In this document: piece after piece, positions 34,962 through 43,618 of the stretch
Numbering within the stretch: the stretch's first letter is position 1
Layout: each line of letters starts with the position of its first letter
From: Nitrospira sp. SG-bin1
GTDB lineage: Bacteria > Nitrospirota > Nitrospiria > Nitrospirales > Nitrospiraceae
DNA length: 60,182 bases
Reading direction: 5' to 3'
Assembly (NCBI GenBank): GCA_002083365.1
Contig: LVWS01000042.1
Location: 1 to 60,182 of the forward strand
Program-made: the position numbers and the translations under genes
Notes under the pieces: generated by a model
The model's input: the letters and a program-made list of their open reading frames with translations, nothing else
The model's database searches: none
What the model was told of the DNA's origin: nothing

Positions 34962-35606
34962 TCACCGCCCAGCCCCTCCCGGCATCGCCCGTCGATGACG
35001 AGCATAGACCTCTACAAAACTCCGTCCTCGCGCGGCGAGCGCCGATCGGCCGTCTCGGATCAGCTGCATGAATCGTGTGAAGTCCTCGACGGACACATTG
35101 AATGGTTTGAACCCGATTGCCAACCGCTCCACCTCTTCGTGCGGCGTGCGCTCTTCCGCGTCCGCGAGCGCGTCCAATAGTTCGGCGGTCCATCCGCTCG
35201 CGCGAAAGACTTCGAGCATCGAGACGGCCTCCTCGCCGTATTTGCCGGCCACGGCACGATGCGTGAAATCCTGCAGGGCGCGGTCCGTCCCCTTCGCGAA
35301 GGCGGATTGGAACTGAATCACGGACTGAATGACTCGATCGGCTTCGCGGGTGCCCTCCGGGGGAAGGACCTGAGCCTGTTCGAGCGTCGCCAGCACCGCC
35401 ATGGCCGATCCGACATGCGATGAAGCGCTCGTCGCCCTTTGTAGAGGAACGGGAGTCGGTCGGCCCGCGGAGGACCAAGAAGAACCGTCTGCCGACGGGA
35501 AAGATAGCAGAATAGCCAGGCTGATGGTAAGAGCCTGACATGCCCGCCAGTGACGTTGTGGAAGAATCGAAGGGATCGTTCCCTCCGGGACGCACCAGAG
35601 GCGCAT
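34962..35606 (-). CDS. Secreted hypothetical protein
   Basis: A 214-residue product with a signal-like segment (CQALTISLAILLSFPSADG, about residues 23-41). The mature part is helical and charged (VLATLEQAQVLPPEG, EEAVSMLEVFRASGW, ELLDALADAEERTPHEEVERLA). The helical, Glu-rich composition and a phenylalanine-rich end (FKPFNVSVEDFTRFMQLI) give no known family. ATG 35606 is chosen because the frame upstream runs antisense to comM. A TATAAT on this strand lies only 7 nt before it, which could mean a leaderless transcript. Confidence 0.55.
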   Translation of the reverse strand: MRLWCVPEGTIPSILPQRHWRACQALTISLAILLSFPSADGSSWSSAGRPTPVPLQRATSASSHVGSAMAVLATLEQAQVLPPEGTREADRVIQSVIQFQSAFAKGTDRALQDFTHRAVAGKYGEEAVSMLEVFRASGWTAELLDALADAEERTPHEEVERLAIGFKPFNVSVEDFTRFMQLIRDGRSALAARGRSFVEVYARHRRAMPGGAGR

Positions 35607-35668
35607 GGGCGGATTATACAGAGTCGGCGGGAGGGCCGCCAGAGAAGACTCGGCCGCCGGACGCTCTA

Positions 35669-35698
35669 TTGAAACCGCCCGCGGCGACTTCCTATAAT
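35669..35698 (+). promoter_or_regulatory. Sigma70-type promoter of comM
   Basis: TTGAAA (35669-35674) and a perfect TATAAT (35693-35698) are 18 bp apart. They lie 44 bp before the comM start, with AAAGGCAG as ribosome site in between. Confidence 0.6.
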
Positions 35699-35741
35699 TG
35701 CCGGGTTTGGCCGCAGTCCCGAACAGAAAGGCAGTATTTCC

Positions 35742-37271
35742 ATGCTTGCCAAGGTCACGAGCGCGGCTCTTGTCGGTCTCGACGCCCACCTGGTGGATGT
35801 CGAGGTCGATATCTCCGGCGGCCTTCCGCAATTCTCCGTCGTCGGGTTGCCCGATGCCACCGTCAAGGAGAGTCGTGACCGCGTGCGCTCGGCGCTGAAG
35901 AATACGGGGTTTCATTTTCCCGCCAAACGCATCACGGTCAATCTGGCTCCCGCCGGAGTCAAAAAAGAGGGATCGGGATTGGATCTTGCGATCGCCGTGG
36001 GAATCCTTGTCGCCGAAGAAGTGATTCCCCAGACGATGCTGGATCATCGCGTGCTGGTGGGAGAACTCTCGTTGGACGGTCGCGTGAGACCGATCATCGG
36101 CGCGTTGTCGTTTGCGCTGGCGTGCCGAGCCCGGTACGACTTGTTGTTGCCGGCGGACAATGGCGCCGAGGCGGGCCTGGTGGAAGGCGTCAGCGCCTAT
36201 CCGGTCCAAAGCCTCCCCGAAGCGGTGGAGTTTCTGAAGGGCAACCAAGCCATTCCGCCGAGTCGATCGACCCATGACGTGCTGGAGTCCGCTCGAGGAG
36301 TGGAGGACGAGGACTATAGCGATGTCCGCGGGCAGGACCATGCCAAACGCGCGTTGGAGGTCGCGGCGGCGGGTGGGCACAATGTGCTGATGGTCGGTCC
36401 GCCCGGGTCCGGCAAGACGATGTTGGCGCGCCGGCTGCCCTCGATTCTTCCACTTTTGGAGTTGGAGGAAGCGCTCGAAACGACTCGCGTCCATAGCGTG
36501 GCCGGACAACTCGCTCCGGAGCGTCCGCTCCTGACCGTGCGGCCGTTTCGAGCCCCGCATCATAGTATCTCGGATGCGGGGCTGGTGGGCGGGGGGACCG
36601 TCCCGAAACCGGGCGAGGTTTCGCTGGCCCACAATGGCGTGTTGTTTTTGGACGAGTCGCTCGAATTCAAGCGAGGCGCGCTCGAAGGCTTGCGGCAACC
36701 GTTGGAGGACGGCTACGTCGTTTTGACGCGGGCGAGCGGAACGTTGAAGTATCCCGCCCACTTCATGTTGGTCGCGGCGATGAATCCTTGTCCCTGCGGC
36801 TACTATGGAGATCGGACCAGGTCCTGTATTTGTACGGGAGTACAGATTCGTCGCTATCGCGCGAAACTCTCCGGTCCGCTGCTCGACCGTCTGGATATTC
36901 ATCTGGATGTGCCGCCCGTTCCGGTCCGGGAGCTCCGAACCGAATGGCCCGCCTCGGAAGGATCGGCTGCGATCCGTTCGCGAGTGGTGACGGCGCGGGA
37001 GCGTCAGCGCCGGCGATACCGCCATGACGGGATTTACACGAACGCCCAGTTGAAGCCGCGGATGGTAAAGCGGTATTGTGGGCTTGAGCAGGCGGCGCAG
37101 GAGTTGCTGGAGCATGCGATGGCCAGGCTTCGGTTATCGGCCCGGGCCCATGGGCGTATCGTGCGCGTGGCGCGTACCATCGCCGATTTGGCCGACTCGG
37201 ACAGGATCGAGGCCGTCCACATCGCGGAGGCTATTCAATACCGTTCCTTTGACCGCAATCCCGACGTGTGA
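35742..37271 (+). CDS. comM: YifB/ComM family Mg-chelatase-like AAA+ ATPase
   Basis: A hexameric branch-migration helicase used in natural transformation. The 509-residue product has an N-terminal Lon-like fold (VDISGGLPQFSVVGLPDATVKESRDRVRSAL), an AAA+ core with Walker A GPPGSGKTMLARRLP, FRAPHHSISDAGLVGGG and Walker B VLFLDESLEF, then MNPCPCGYYGD with zinc-binding cysteines and a C-terminal SGPLLDRLDIHLDVPPV arginine-finger region. All parts are intact and the length is standard. Confidence 0.96.
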   Translation: MLAKVTSAALVGLDAHLVDVEVDISGGLPQFSVVGLPDATVKESRDRVRSALKNTGFHFPAKRITVNLAPAGVKKEGSGLDLAIAVGILVAEEVIPQTMLDHRVLVGELSLDGRVRPIIGALSFALACRARYDLLLPADNGAEAGLVEGVSAYPVQSLPEAVEFLKGNQAIPPSRSTHDVLESARGVEDEDYSDVRGQDHAKRALEVAAAGGHNVLMVGPPGSGKTMLARRLPSILPLLELEEALETTRVHSVAGQLAPERPLLTVRPFRAPHHSISDAGLVGGGTVPKPGEVSLAHNGVLFLDESLEFKRGALEGLRQPLEDGYVVLTRASGTLKYPAHFMLVAAMNPCPCGYYGDRTRSCICTGVQIRRYRAKLSGPLLDRLDIHLDVPPVPVRELRTEWPASEGSAAIRSRVVTARERQRRRYRHDGIYTNAQLKPRMVKRYCGLEQAAQELLEHAMARLRLSARAHGRIVRVARTIADLADSDRIEAVHIAEAIQYRSFDRNPDV

Positions 37272-37278
37272 GGCGTCC

Positions 37279-37491
37279 GTGACATCGGCAAAAGTGTTCC
37301 TCTGGTGGTTTGTCATCGGCGCGACGATGGCGCTGTCCGTGATCATGGTGCAAGGCGGCATCAGGGAAGTCATGCAAGCGCAGGGATCCGTGTGGGAATT
37401 GAAGCTCGTCGAGCTGCTGACGACCGTCATGGGCGGAGGGTTGCTGGGCGGCTGCATCGCGTTGATCCTCGATCGAATCAAGAAGTCGTAA
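37279..37491 (+). CDS. Small membrane protein after comM
   Basis: A 70-residue product from GTG 37279 with two membrane helices: residues 8-25 (LWWFVIGATMALSVIMVQ) and 46-64 (LTTVMGGGLLGGCIALIL), ending in a short basic tail DRIKKS. GAGG lies 5 nt before the start, only 7 bp after the comM stop, so it is co-transcribed. I do not recognise the family. Confidence 0.65.
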   Translation: MTSAKVFLWWFVIGATMALSVIMVQGGIREVMQAQGSVWELKLVELLTTVMGGGLLGGCIALILDRIKKS

Positions 37492-37719
37492 ATTGTAATC
37501 CTTCCTCGGGAGTCGTTTTCTGATCGGATGTCGTATCGGCCGTGCCGGAAGCCTCTCCGGCCCTATCACCGTTTACTTTCAAGCAGCCCGTTCCGGCCAA
37601 CCAATATTATCCCTGACGTGCCCTTCGCGCCGTGGGATCTGCTGCGCTCTCCCGTAGCAAGCCATATGGACGAGCAGGCGAGGACAGCGGGCTTAAACGA
37701 GTAAGACGAAAATAGGGAA

Positions 37720-38292
37720 TCACCGACTCATGCCGGCCGCGTGGAGCACGTAGTCCAGTTCACCGTGAAGGCCGAGCTTGTCCGCCCAGTTCCAGAGGTA
37801 CGCCAGGTCGAGCTGAAGGTGGGGGTTCTTCACGACGCCCAGCGCATCTTCAAAATCATGAGGGCGGCCGGCCTTGAGCTTAAGTAGGACCAGGTCCTCC
37901 GGGCCGCAGACGTACAAGGAGACGCCGAAGAGCTGAAGTAAATGTCTGCGAGTAAGCGCCGATTGAGACTGTAAGTCGTTCGCGAAGAGAAGGTCTAGAG
38001 GAATCCTAGGGTAAGAAGGATGAGCCAGACGCATCACGACATCCTTGGCCATCGGATTGTGTTCCAGCCAGGTTTGGTCGATTTGGAACTCGTGAGCACG
38101 CAACGCATCGATCAGGTCGGTGCGAGCGGGCAGGTCGCCCAGCACGAGCAGGTCAATATCTTTAGTGGCTCGAAGACGGCCCCATGCATTGACGGCCAGC
38201 GCGCCGACGAGACAATACGAGGTCAATTCCGGAAGTGCCGTGACGACGGTGTGCAGGTAGTCGGCGAGAGAGTCGGGGTTAGCGGGCGACAT
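37720..38292 (-). CDS. Nucleotidyltransferase of the AbiEii/MNT type
   Basis: A 190-residue protein with the minimal nucleotidyltransferase pattern CLVGALAVNAWGRLRATKDIDLLV: the G-x-A-x2 helix, an Arg-x-Thr and the D-x-D metal pair. A conserved RIPLDLLFAND and an ending FEDALGVVKNPHLQLDL follow. Such proteins serve as toxins or antitoxin-like enzymes that add nucleotides to RNA or protein. Its start overlaps the preceding small gene by 14 bp, making a two-gene unit. ATG 38292 is chosen over the open frame upstream. Confidence 0.72.
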   Translation of the reverse strand: MSPANPDSLADYLHTVVTALPELTSYCLVGALAVNAWGRLRATKDIDLLVLGDLPARTDLIDALRAHEFQIDQTWLEHNPMAKDVVMRLAHPSYPRIPLDLLFANDLQSQSALTRRHLLQLFGVSLYVCGPEDLVLLKLKAGRPHDFEDALGVVKNPHLQLDLAYLWNWADKLGLHGELDYVLHAAGMSR

Positions 38293-38548
38293 CTCGCGAT
38301 ACTGACGGGGCTTGATCGATCGGTGAAACGCGGCGGAATGGATTGTCAAATGGAGGAGGGGCGGGGAGCGGAACAAGTCCCAACGCTTCAGTGCAAACCC
38401 TCGACCATCGTCGTATGGCATCGGAGAGACGACAGCACTCTAAAATGCCTTCTTCAGGCGTGAGCGCGTAGTCATGAGAGCTGAGTTGTGCCGCGCTCAC
38501 GTGGAGTTTGCGCAGCCAGATGGGCGGATTGGCGGGATCGAAAGCCAT
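38279..38548 (-). CDS. Small partner protein of the nucleotidyltransferase
   Basis: An 89-residue product MAFDPANPPIWLRKLHVS... with a helical core EEGILECCRLSDAIRRWSR. There is no signal or membrane helix. The frame is open far upstream but resembles noise there, and ATG 38548 is preceded by a plausible promoter (TTGCCT, 16 bp, TACAAT) close enough to suggest a leaderless message. The 14-bp overlap with the nucleotidyltransferase indicates translational coupling, as in toxin-antitoxin pairs. Not recognised as a known antitoxin. Confidence 0.5.
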   Translation of the reverse strand: MAFDPANPPIWLRKLHVSAAQLSSHDYALTPEEGILECCRLSDAIRRWSRVCTEALGLVPLPAPPPFDNPFRRVSPIDQAPSVSRDVAR

Positions 38549-38640
38549 GAGGCGATTGTACAGGAAGGGCGTGGAAAGGCAAAGCCGGGGAAGAGGCGTA
38601 TTCCTCAAGTCATTTGTTTCTACTTGCTGTACATGCAACC

Positions 38641-38666
38641 CTTGTAGTACGGTCTTGTCATACAAG
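38641..38666 (+). promoter_or_regulatory. Inverted-repeat operator before the VapBC-type pair
   Basis: CTTGTA and TACAAG face each other 14 bp apart just upstream of the antitoxin ribosome site. A similar ACTTGCTGTACA motif precedes them. Ribbon-helix-helix antitoxins autoregulate by binding such palindromes; this is inferred from position. Confidence 0.45.
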
Positions 38667-38683
38667 CGAAGGAGAGACGCTCG

Positions 38684-38947
38684 ATGCCGCTCACCGTGCG
38701 AGTCGATCAGAAAACCGAACGATTGATCCAGCGGCTGGCCCGCAAGCGGGGGCGGAGCAAATCCGAGGTGATCAGAGACGCCATCGACATCCTGGCGAAA
38801 CGCGCGCACGAACAGGAACAGACCGAGCGCCCCTATGAGGCTGTGCGGGATCTCATCGGCAGTGTCCGCAGCGGCCCATTTGATCTGTCTGAGCAAGCAG
38901 GCGATCGGTTCAGAAGGATGCTCCAAGGCCGGCTTCGTCGGAGCTAA
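38684..38947 (+). CDS. Ribbon-helix-helix antitoxin (CopG/VapB type)
   Basis: An 87-residue DNA-binding antitoxin. MPLTVRVDQKTERLIQRLARKRGRSKSEVIRDAI is a classic ribbon-helix-helix: one beta strand, then two helices with RGRSKSEVIR. The C-terminal half would wrap the toxin. GGAG lies 8-9 nt before the ATG. It lies 2 bp before the PIN toxin gene. Confidence 0.88.
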   Translation: MPLTVRVDQKTERLIQRLARKRGRSKSEVIRDAIDILAKRAHEQEQTERPYEAVRDLIGSVRSGPFDLSEQAGDRFRRMLQGRLRRS

Positions 38948-38949
38948 GT

Positions 38950-39357
38950 ATGGTGCTGGTGGATGCCGGGCCGCTGATTGCGTTGATTCATGCCGACGAT
39001 CGGCATCACCGGCGTTGCGTGGCGGCCTTTCAGCAATTGACCGAACCTTTGGGAACGGTCTGGCCTGTGCTCACCGAAGCCATGTACCTCCTCGCATTCT
39101 CGTGGAAATCTCAAGAAGCAATCTGGGAGATGCTCGACCGCGGCGTCATCGTCCTGCTCCCGCTGAGAAACGACGACGTTTCCCGTATGAGAGAGTTGAT
39201 GAAGAAATATAGAGATCTGCCGATGGACCTGGCCGATGCTGCGTTGGTGGCCGTGGCCGAACGGGACAAGATCCGGCGTATCTTCACGCTCGACCGTCGG
39301 GACTTCGACGTCTATCGCCCGGCCAAGCTGGGCCGGTTTATCCTGCTACCGAGTTAG
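38950..39357 (+). CDS. vapC: PIN-domain RNase toxin (VapC type)
   Basis: A 135-residue ribonuclease toxin. The PIN acidic residues are Asp5 in VLVDAGPLIAL, Glu in VLTEAMYLL, Asp in LADAALVAVAE and Asp in FTLDRRDF. Length and order of motifs are intact, so it is probably active. It starts 2 bp after the antitoxin stop. The pair stabilises DNA or halts growth under stress. Confidence 0.9.
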   Translation: MVLVDAGPLIALIHADDRHHRRCVAAFQQLTEPLGTVWPVLTEAMYLLAFSWKSQEAIWEMLDRGVIVLLPLRNDDVSRMRELMKKYRDLPMDLADAALVAVAERDKIRRIFTLDRRDFDVYRPAKLGRFILLPS

Positions 39358-39561
39358 GCGCGTCACAGCAGTCAGGTGCCGTCTACCCCCTCGTGCCTAT
39401 GGGCATGTTCAGTCATCCAGTCCTATCGCTTGTGAGCATCCCGTGACGGCCATAAACCTTACGCCACGCCATCGCGCTTGGTCATGAAGGGGCGTGATTT
39501 CTTAAAGAGAAAGGGGTAAGCTTCCGGCGGAATTGCAGCCTTTTCTTTGGTTGCCCATGGC

Positions 39562-41934
39562 ATGATCACAGAAGCGGATACTTGTCGGAAGTACGTCCTG
39601 CCGAAGCTCATCCAATCCGGATGGGATAACGATCCACATTCGTTCACAGAACAGAAGACATTTACTGATGGCCGTATCGTTCTCGTTGGCGAGAAAGTCC
39701 GACGTCGAGCTCAAAAACGAGCAGATTATCTGCTGCGCTATACGCGAGATTTTCTCATTGGGGTTGTGGAAGCAAAGGCGGCTTACAAGTTCCCAGCCGA
39801 TGGTCTCCAGCAAGCCAAAGACTATGCCGAAGTCCTTGATTTAAAGTTCGCCTACTCGACAAATGGGCATGGCATTGTGGAGTTCGATTTTCTCACAGGC
39901 CTGGAGCGGACTCTTGATTCCTTTCCGACTCCAAATGAGCTTTGGAATCGGCTACGGGCAGGGGAAAGGTTAAAGGACGATATGGCTGCCGGGCGGTTAC
40001 TGACTCCTTATAACCACCTGTCCGGGAAAAGTCCACGTTACTATCAGGAAATCGCCATCAATCGAACAGTGCAGTCGATCTTGCAAGAGAAGCGCCGCAT
40101 CCTCCTCACAATGGCGACTGGCACGGGCAAAACGGTTGTGGCCTTTCAGATCTGCTGGAAACTGTGGCAGGCACGATGGAATAGAGCTGGAGAATACAGA
40201 CGGCCCAAAATCCTCTACTTAGCAGATCGCAATATCCTCATCGATGATCCAAAGGACAAAATCTTTGCGCCGTTCGGCGATGCACGTTGGAAGATTGAAA
40301 ACGGCGAAGTGAACAAAGGCCGAGAGATGTATTTTGCAATCTATCAAGCCATCGCAAAAGACGAGCGGCGGCCTGGACTTTACAAGGAATATGCGAGCGA
40401 CTTCTTCGACCTTGTTATCGTTGATGAGTGTCATCGGGGTAGCGCCAAAGAAGAAAGCAGCTGGCGTGAGATTCTCGAATACTTTGAGCCGGCCTATCAG
40501 CTCGGCATGACGGCCACGCCTTTGCGGGAAGACAACCGCGACACCTATGCCTACTTCGGTAATCCCATTTATACGTACAGTCTGCGGCAGGGGATTGAAG
40601 ACGGGTTTCTCGCACCCTATCGGGTCCACCGAATAGTGAGTACCTGGGATGCAGCAGGGTGGAGACCGAGTCGAGAAGATCTGGATCGATATGGACGAGC
40701 CATTCCCGATGACGAGTATCATACCAAGGATTTCGAGCGAGTCGTCGCCCTACGTGCTCGCACGCAGGCGATTGCACGCCATCTAACTCAGTTTCTGAAA
40801 AAAACTAATCGTTACGCCAAGACAATCGTGTTCTGTGTGGATCAGGAGCACGCAGCCGAGATGCGCGAAGCACTGACCAATCTCAATGACGATCTGACAC
40901 AGCAGCATGCCGACTATGTTTGTCGGGTCACAGCCGAGGAGGGTGATATTGGCCGTGGACACCTGGGACGATTCCAAGAATTGGAGAAGGATACACCGGT
41001 CATTCTTACGACGTCACAACTCCTCACCACGGGAGTCGATGCGCCGACCTGTAAGAACATTGTGCTAGCTCGTGTGGTCAACTCCATGACTGAGTTCAAG
41101 CAGATGATCGGGCGCGGCACCAGAGTTCGTGACGATTATGGCAAGCTTTATTTCAATATTCTTGACTACACCGGATCAGCGACGCGCCTCTTTGCTGATC
41201 CGGATTTTGATGGTGATCCGGTTTCTGTTACTCAGGAAGAAATGAGCGAGACCGGAGAACCCAAGACCTACAAGATCGTCGAAGAACAGCCGGTGATGGC
41301 AGAGGGGGAGGAATCATTTCAGATCTCAAATTGGCAAACCTCAGACGACAGGGAAGGAGAACGCCGCAAGTACTACTTTGACGGAGGTCAGGTCGAAATC
41401 GTCGCGCATATCGTCCATGAACTAGATCCGGATGGGAAGCAGCTGCGTGTGGTCAAGTTCACTGATTACACGGCGGAGAAAGTCCGCACCCTGTATCGAA
41501 ATGCCTCTGACCTGCGAAGTCAATGGGCTGATCCGGAACAGCGGGCTGAAATCATTCAGCGACTGGCCGATCGGGGCATTGATTTCGAGCATCTGGCGCA
41601 AACCGCTGGTCAGCCGGACGCTGATCCGTTCGATCTGCTCTGCCACGTGGCCTTCAATGCACCCTTGCGGACTAGACGGGAGCGAGCGGACAGGCTCAAG
41701 AAGGAGAAGAAGGACTTCTTTGAGCGGTATGGACCACAAGCGAAGGAGATCCTGACCGAGCTATTGGAGAAATATGCAGAATATGGCACGGCACAATTTG
41801 TCATTCCGGACGTGCTCAAGGTACCGCCGATCTCTGATCGCGGCAACGTCGTGGAGATCGCCGAGTTCTTCGGCGGGCCGGAGCAGCTTCGTGCAGCAGT
41901 CAATCAATTGCAAATCTTACTGTATGCAGCATAA
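39562..41934 (+). CDS. hsdR: Type I restriction enzyme R subunit
   Basis: The motor and nuclease subunit of a type I restriction system. The N-terminal nuclease domain has ADYLLRYTRDFLIGVVEAKA with the PD-(D/E)xK acidic and Lys residues. The helicase follows: Walker A MATGTGKTVVAFQ, DEAD-type VIVDECHRGSA, GMTATPLRE, and TTGVDAPTCKNIVL plus QMIGRGTRVRDD as motif VI. It is 790 residues and looks complete. Its methylase partner at 42.5 kb is truncated and no specificity subunit is present, so the system may no longer restrict. ATG 39562 is chosen; the ribosome site is weak. Confidence 0.92.
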   Translation: MITEADTCRKYVLPKLIQSGWDNDPHSFTEQKTFTDGRIVLVGEKVRRRAQKRADYLLRYTRDFLIGVVEAKAAYKFPADGLQQAKDYAEVLDLKFAYSTNGHGIVEFDFLTGLERTLDSFPTPNELWNRLRAGERLKDDMAAGRLLTPYNHLSGKSPRYYQEIAINRTVQSILQEKRRILLTMATGTGKTVVAFQICWKLWQARWNRAGEYRRPKILYLADRNILIDDPKDKIFAPFGDARWKIENGEVNKGREMYFAIYQAIAKDERRPGLYKEYASDFFDLVIVDECHRGSAKEESSWREILEYFEPAYQLGMTATPLREDNRDTYAYFGNPIYTYSLRQGIEDGFLAPYRVHRIVSTWDAAGWRPSREDLDRYGRAIPDDEYHTKDFERVVALRARTQAIARHLTQFLKKTNRYAKTIVFCVDQEHAAEMREALTNLNDDLTQQHADYVCRVTAEEGDIGRGHLGRFQELEKDTPVILTTSQLLTTGVDAPTCKNIVLARVVNSMTEFKQMIGRGTRVRDDYGKLYFNILDYTGSATRLFADPDFDGDPVSVTQEEMSETGEPKTYKIVEEQPVMAEGEESFQISNWQTSDDREGERRKYYFDGGQVEIVAHIVHELDPDGKQLRVVKFTDYTAEKVRTLYRNASDLRSQWADPEQRAEIIQRLADRGIDFEHLAQTAGQPDADPFDLLCHVAFNAPLRTRRERADRLKKEKKDFFERYGPQAKEILTELLEKYAEYGTAQFVIPDVLKVPPISDRGNVVEIAEFFGGPEQLRAAVNQLQILLYAA

Positions 41935-41943
41935 CGTCTCGCA

Positions 41944-42001
41944 AATCTCAGATCTCAGAGATTATCGGTGCTCTGAAATTTGCCATGTGAAATCTGAGAT
42001 T
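41944..42001. repeat. Palindromic repeats between hsdR and the S23 gene
   Basis: AATCTCAGATCTCAGAGATT (41944-41963) is a palindrome. A second unit CTGAAATTTGCCATGTGAAA (from 41972) is related to CTGAAATTGGCAATTTGAAA inside the S23 gene (42300-42319). The same repeat type therefore occurs in both non-coding and coding DNA. Confidence 0.55.
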
Positions 42002-42014
42002 CGCCTAGGAGACC

Positions 42015-42506
42015 ATGAAATATAAGTCCTTCGAAGATCTTCCCGTCTGGCAAGCGGCTATTGATCTGTCGCGTCGAACCTATGCATTCACTGAACATCA
42101 TGCCTTTCGCGGCCATGCTGGTTTGCGAGACCAATTGGAGCGTGCCGCCCTATCTGTCTCCAATAACATCGCGGAAGGCTTTGAGCGAGGGTCTACAAAC
42201 GAACTGCTAGCCTTTCTTTACATTGCCCGCGGCTCTTCCGGCGAAGTCCGTTCTATGCTCTGTCTTTTGGAGCGCATTCCTAGCTTTTCCCCGCTGAAAT
42301 CTGAAATTGGCAATTTGAAATCCAGCTGTCTCAGTATCTCCAGGCAGCTCTATGGCTGGATTGAGCAACTCAAGAATTCTGATATCTCCGGCCAACGCCA
42401 TTTGAATGACAAAGTGCGCAACCGCACGGCCGAGAAGAAGGATCAAGAAGAATTTCTCAAAGAATTAGCGCGCATCAGTCGGTCGGTAAAACCCTCTGAA
42501 GTATGA
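42015..42506 (+). CDS. Four-helix-bundle protein, S23/23S-intervening-sequence family
   Basis: A 163-residue member of the S23 family: FEDLPVWQAAIDLSRRTYAFTE, GLRDQLERAALSVSNNIAEGFER and ELLAFLYIARGSSGEVRSMLCL are the hallmark helices. These proteins form pentameric bundles and are often encoded in mobile or restriction loci; their function is unclear. Residues 93-103 (PLKSEIGNLKS) come from an inserted palindromic repeat. The tail after residue 130 is charged and unusual. It lies between hsdR and hsdM on the same strand, 17 bp before hsdM. Confidence 0.88.
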   Translation: MKYKSFEDLPVWQAAIDLSRRTYAFTEHHAFRGHAGLRDQLERAALSVSNNIAEGFERGSTNELLAFLYIARGSSGEVRSMLCLLERIPSFSPLKSEIGNLKSSCLSISRQLYGWIEQLKNSDISGQRHLNDKVRNRTAEKKDQEEFLKELARISRSVKPSEV

Positions 42507-42523
42507 AAACCTAATATTCTGCT

Positions 42524-43618
42524 ATGGCCAAGAAACCCTCTACTCCTCCGACCACTGCCCAACAACTCAGCAGCCTAATTAAGTCCGCGCGCGACATCAT
42601 GCGTAAGGACAAGGGGCTCAACGGTGATCTCGACCGCCTGCCCATGCTTACTTGGATCATGTTCCTGAAGTTTCTCGACGATTTGGAGCAGATCCGTGAA
42701 ACGGACATGAAACTGGCCGGTAAACGTTTCCGTCCCGCGATCGAACCACCCTATCGCTGGCGCGACTGGGCCGCCAAGCCAGACGGCATCACCGGCGACG
42801 AGCTGATTAAGTTTGTGAACAACGACGAAGCTATCGGCCCGGACGGTAAGAAAGGCCCGGGCCTCTTCGCCTACCTCCGCAGCCTCCAAGGCGCCAACGG
42901 CGGTGACCGTCGCGACGTGATCGCCACGGTCTTTCGCGGCACCATCAACCGCATGATCAACGGTTACCTCCTGCGCGATGTCGTCAATAAAGTGAACGGC
43001 ATCCACTTCTCTTCCAGCGATGAGATCCACACCCTCGGCCATCTCTATGAATCCATGCTCAAGGAAATGAGGGACGCCGCCGGCGACTCAGGTGAGTTCT
43101 ACACCCCGCGCGCCGTCGTCCGTTTCATGGTTTCTGTCACTAATCCTCGATTGAGCGAGACCATCCTCGATCCCGCCTGTGGTACCGGCGGCTTTCTTGT
43201 CGAAGCCTTCTCGCATTTGGAGAAGCAGTGCAAGACGGTCCAGCAGCGAGAGATTCTGCAAACGAGAAGCTTGTGGGGAGGAGAGGCCAAGCCGTTACCT
43301 TATCTCTTGGCGCAAATGAATCTGCTCTTGCACGGCTTAGAAACCCCGCAGATCGATCCGCTCAACAGCTTGCGATTTCCCCTGAAGGAAATCGGCGATA
43401 AAGACCGTGTGGATATTATTCTCACCAATCCACCCTTCGGCGGCGAAGAAGAGCGCGGTATCCTCTCAAACTTTCCCGAAGACAAGCAGACGTCCGAAAC
43501 GGCCTTGCTCTTTCTCCAGCTCATCATGCGCAAGCTCAGGCGATTACCAAAGCCAGGCCGAGCTGGTGTGGTCGAAGATGGCTGCTTGCCAATTTCGCAA
43601 GCATTATTCTTGGGATGA
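42524..43618 (+). CDS. hsdM: Type I restriction M subunit, C-terminally truncated
   Basis: Adenine methyltransferase subunit of the type I system. The N-terminal HsdM domain and the catalytic core are intact: SGEFYTPRAVVRFMV, SAM motif I DPACGTGGFLVEAF and motif IV NPPFGGEEE. The protein then stops after SETALLFLQLIMRKLRRLPKPGRAGVVEDG, where a full HsdM goes on for 130-150 residues (VPNG..LF and beyond). The last 15 codons belong to the following gene's DNA. Without the C-terminal part it cannot join HsdS normally. hsdS is missing. It overlaps the outer-membrane gene by 4 bp at a clear junction near 43573. Confidence 0.85.
   Translation: MAKKPSTPPTTAQQLSSLIKSARDIMRKDKGLNGDLDRLPMLTWIMFLKFLDDLEQIRETDMKLAGKRFRPAIEPPYRWRDWAAKPDGITGDELIKFVNNDEAIGPDGKKGPGLFAYLRSLQGANGGDRRDVIATVFRGTINRMINGYLLRDVVNKVNGIHFSSSDEIHTLGHLYESMLKEMRDAAGDSGEFYTPRAVVRFMVSVTNPRLSETILDPACGTGGFLVEAFSHLEKQCKTVQQREILQTRSLWGGEAKPLPYLLAQMNLLLHGLETPQIDPLNSLRFPLKEIGDKDRVDIILTNPPFGGEEERGILSNFPEDKQTSETALLFLQLIMRKLRRLPKPGRAGVVEDGCLPISQALFLG

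Noticed and set aside
35607..37115. Upstream 500 codons of a long minus-strand ORF ending at 34962
   Set aside because: Antisense to comM, which is complete. Only the part from ATG 35606 on looks like a protein.
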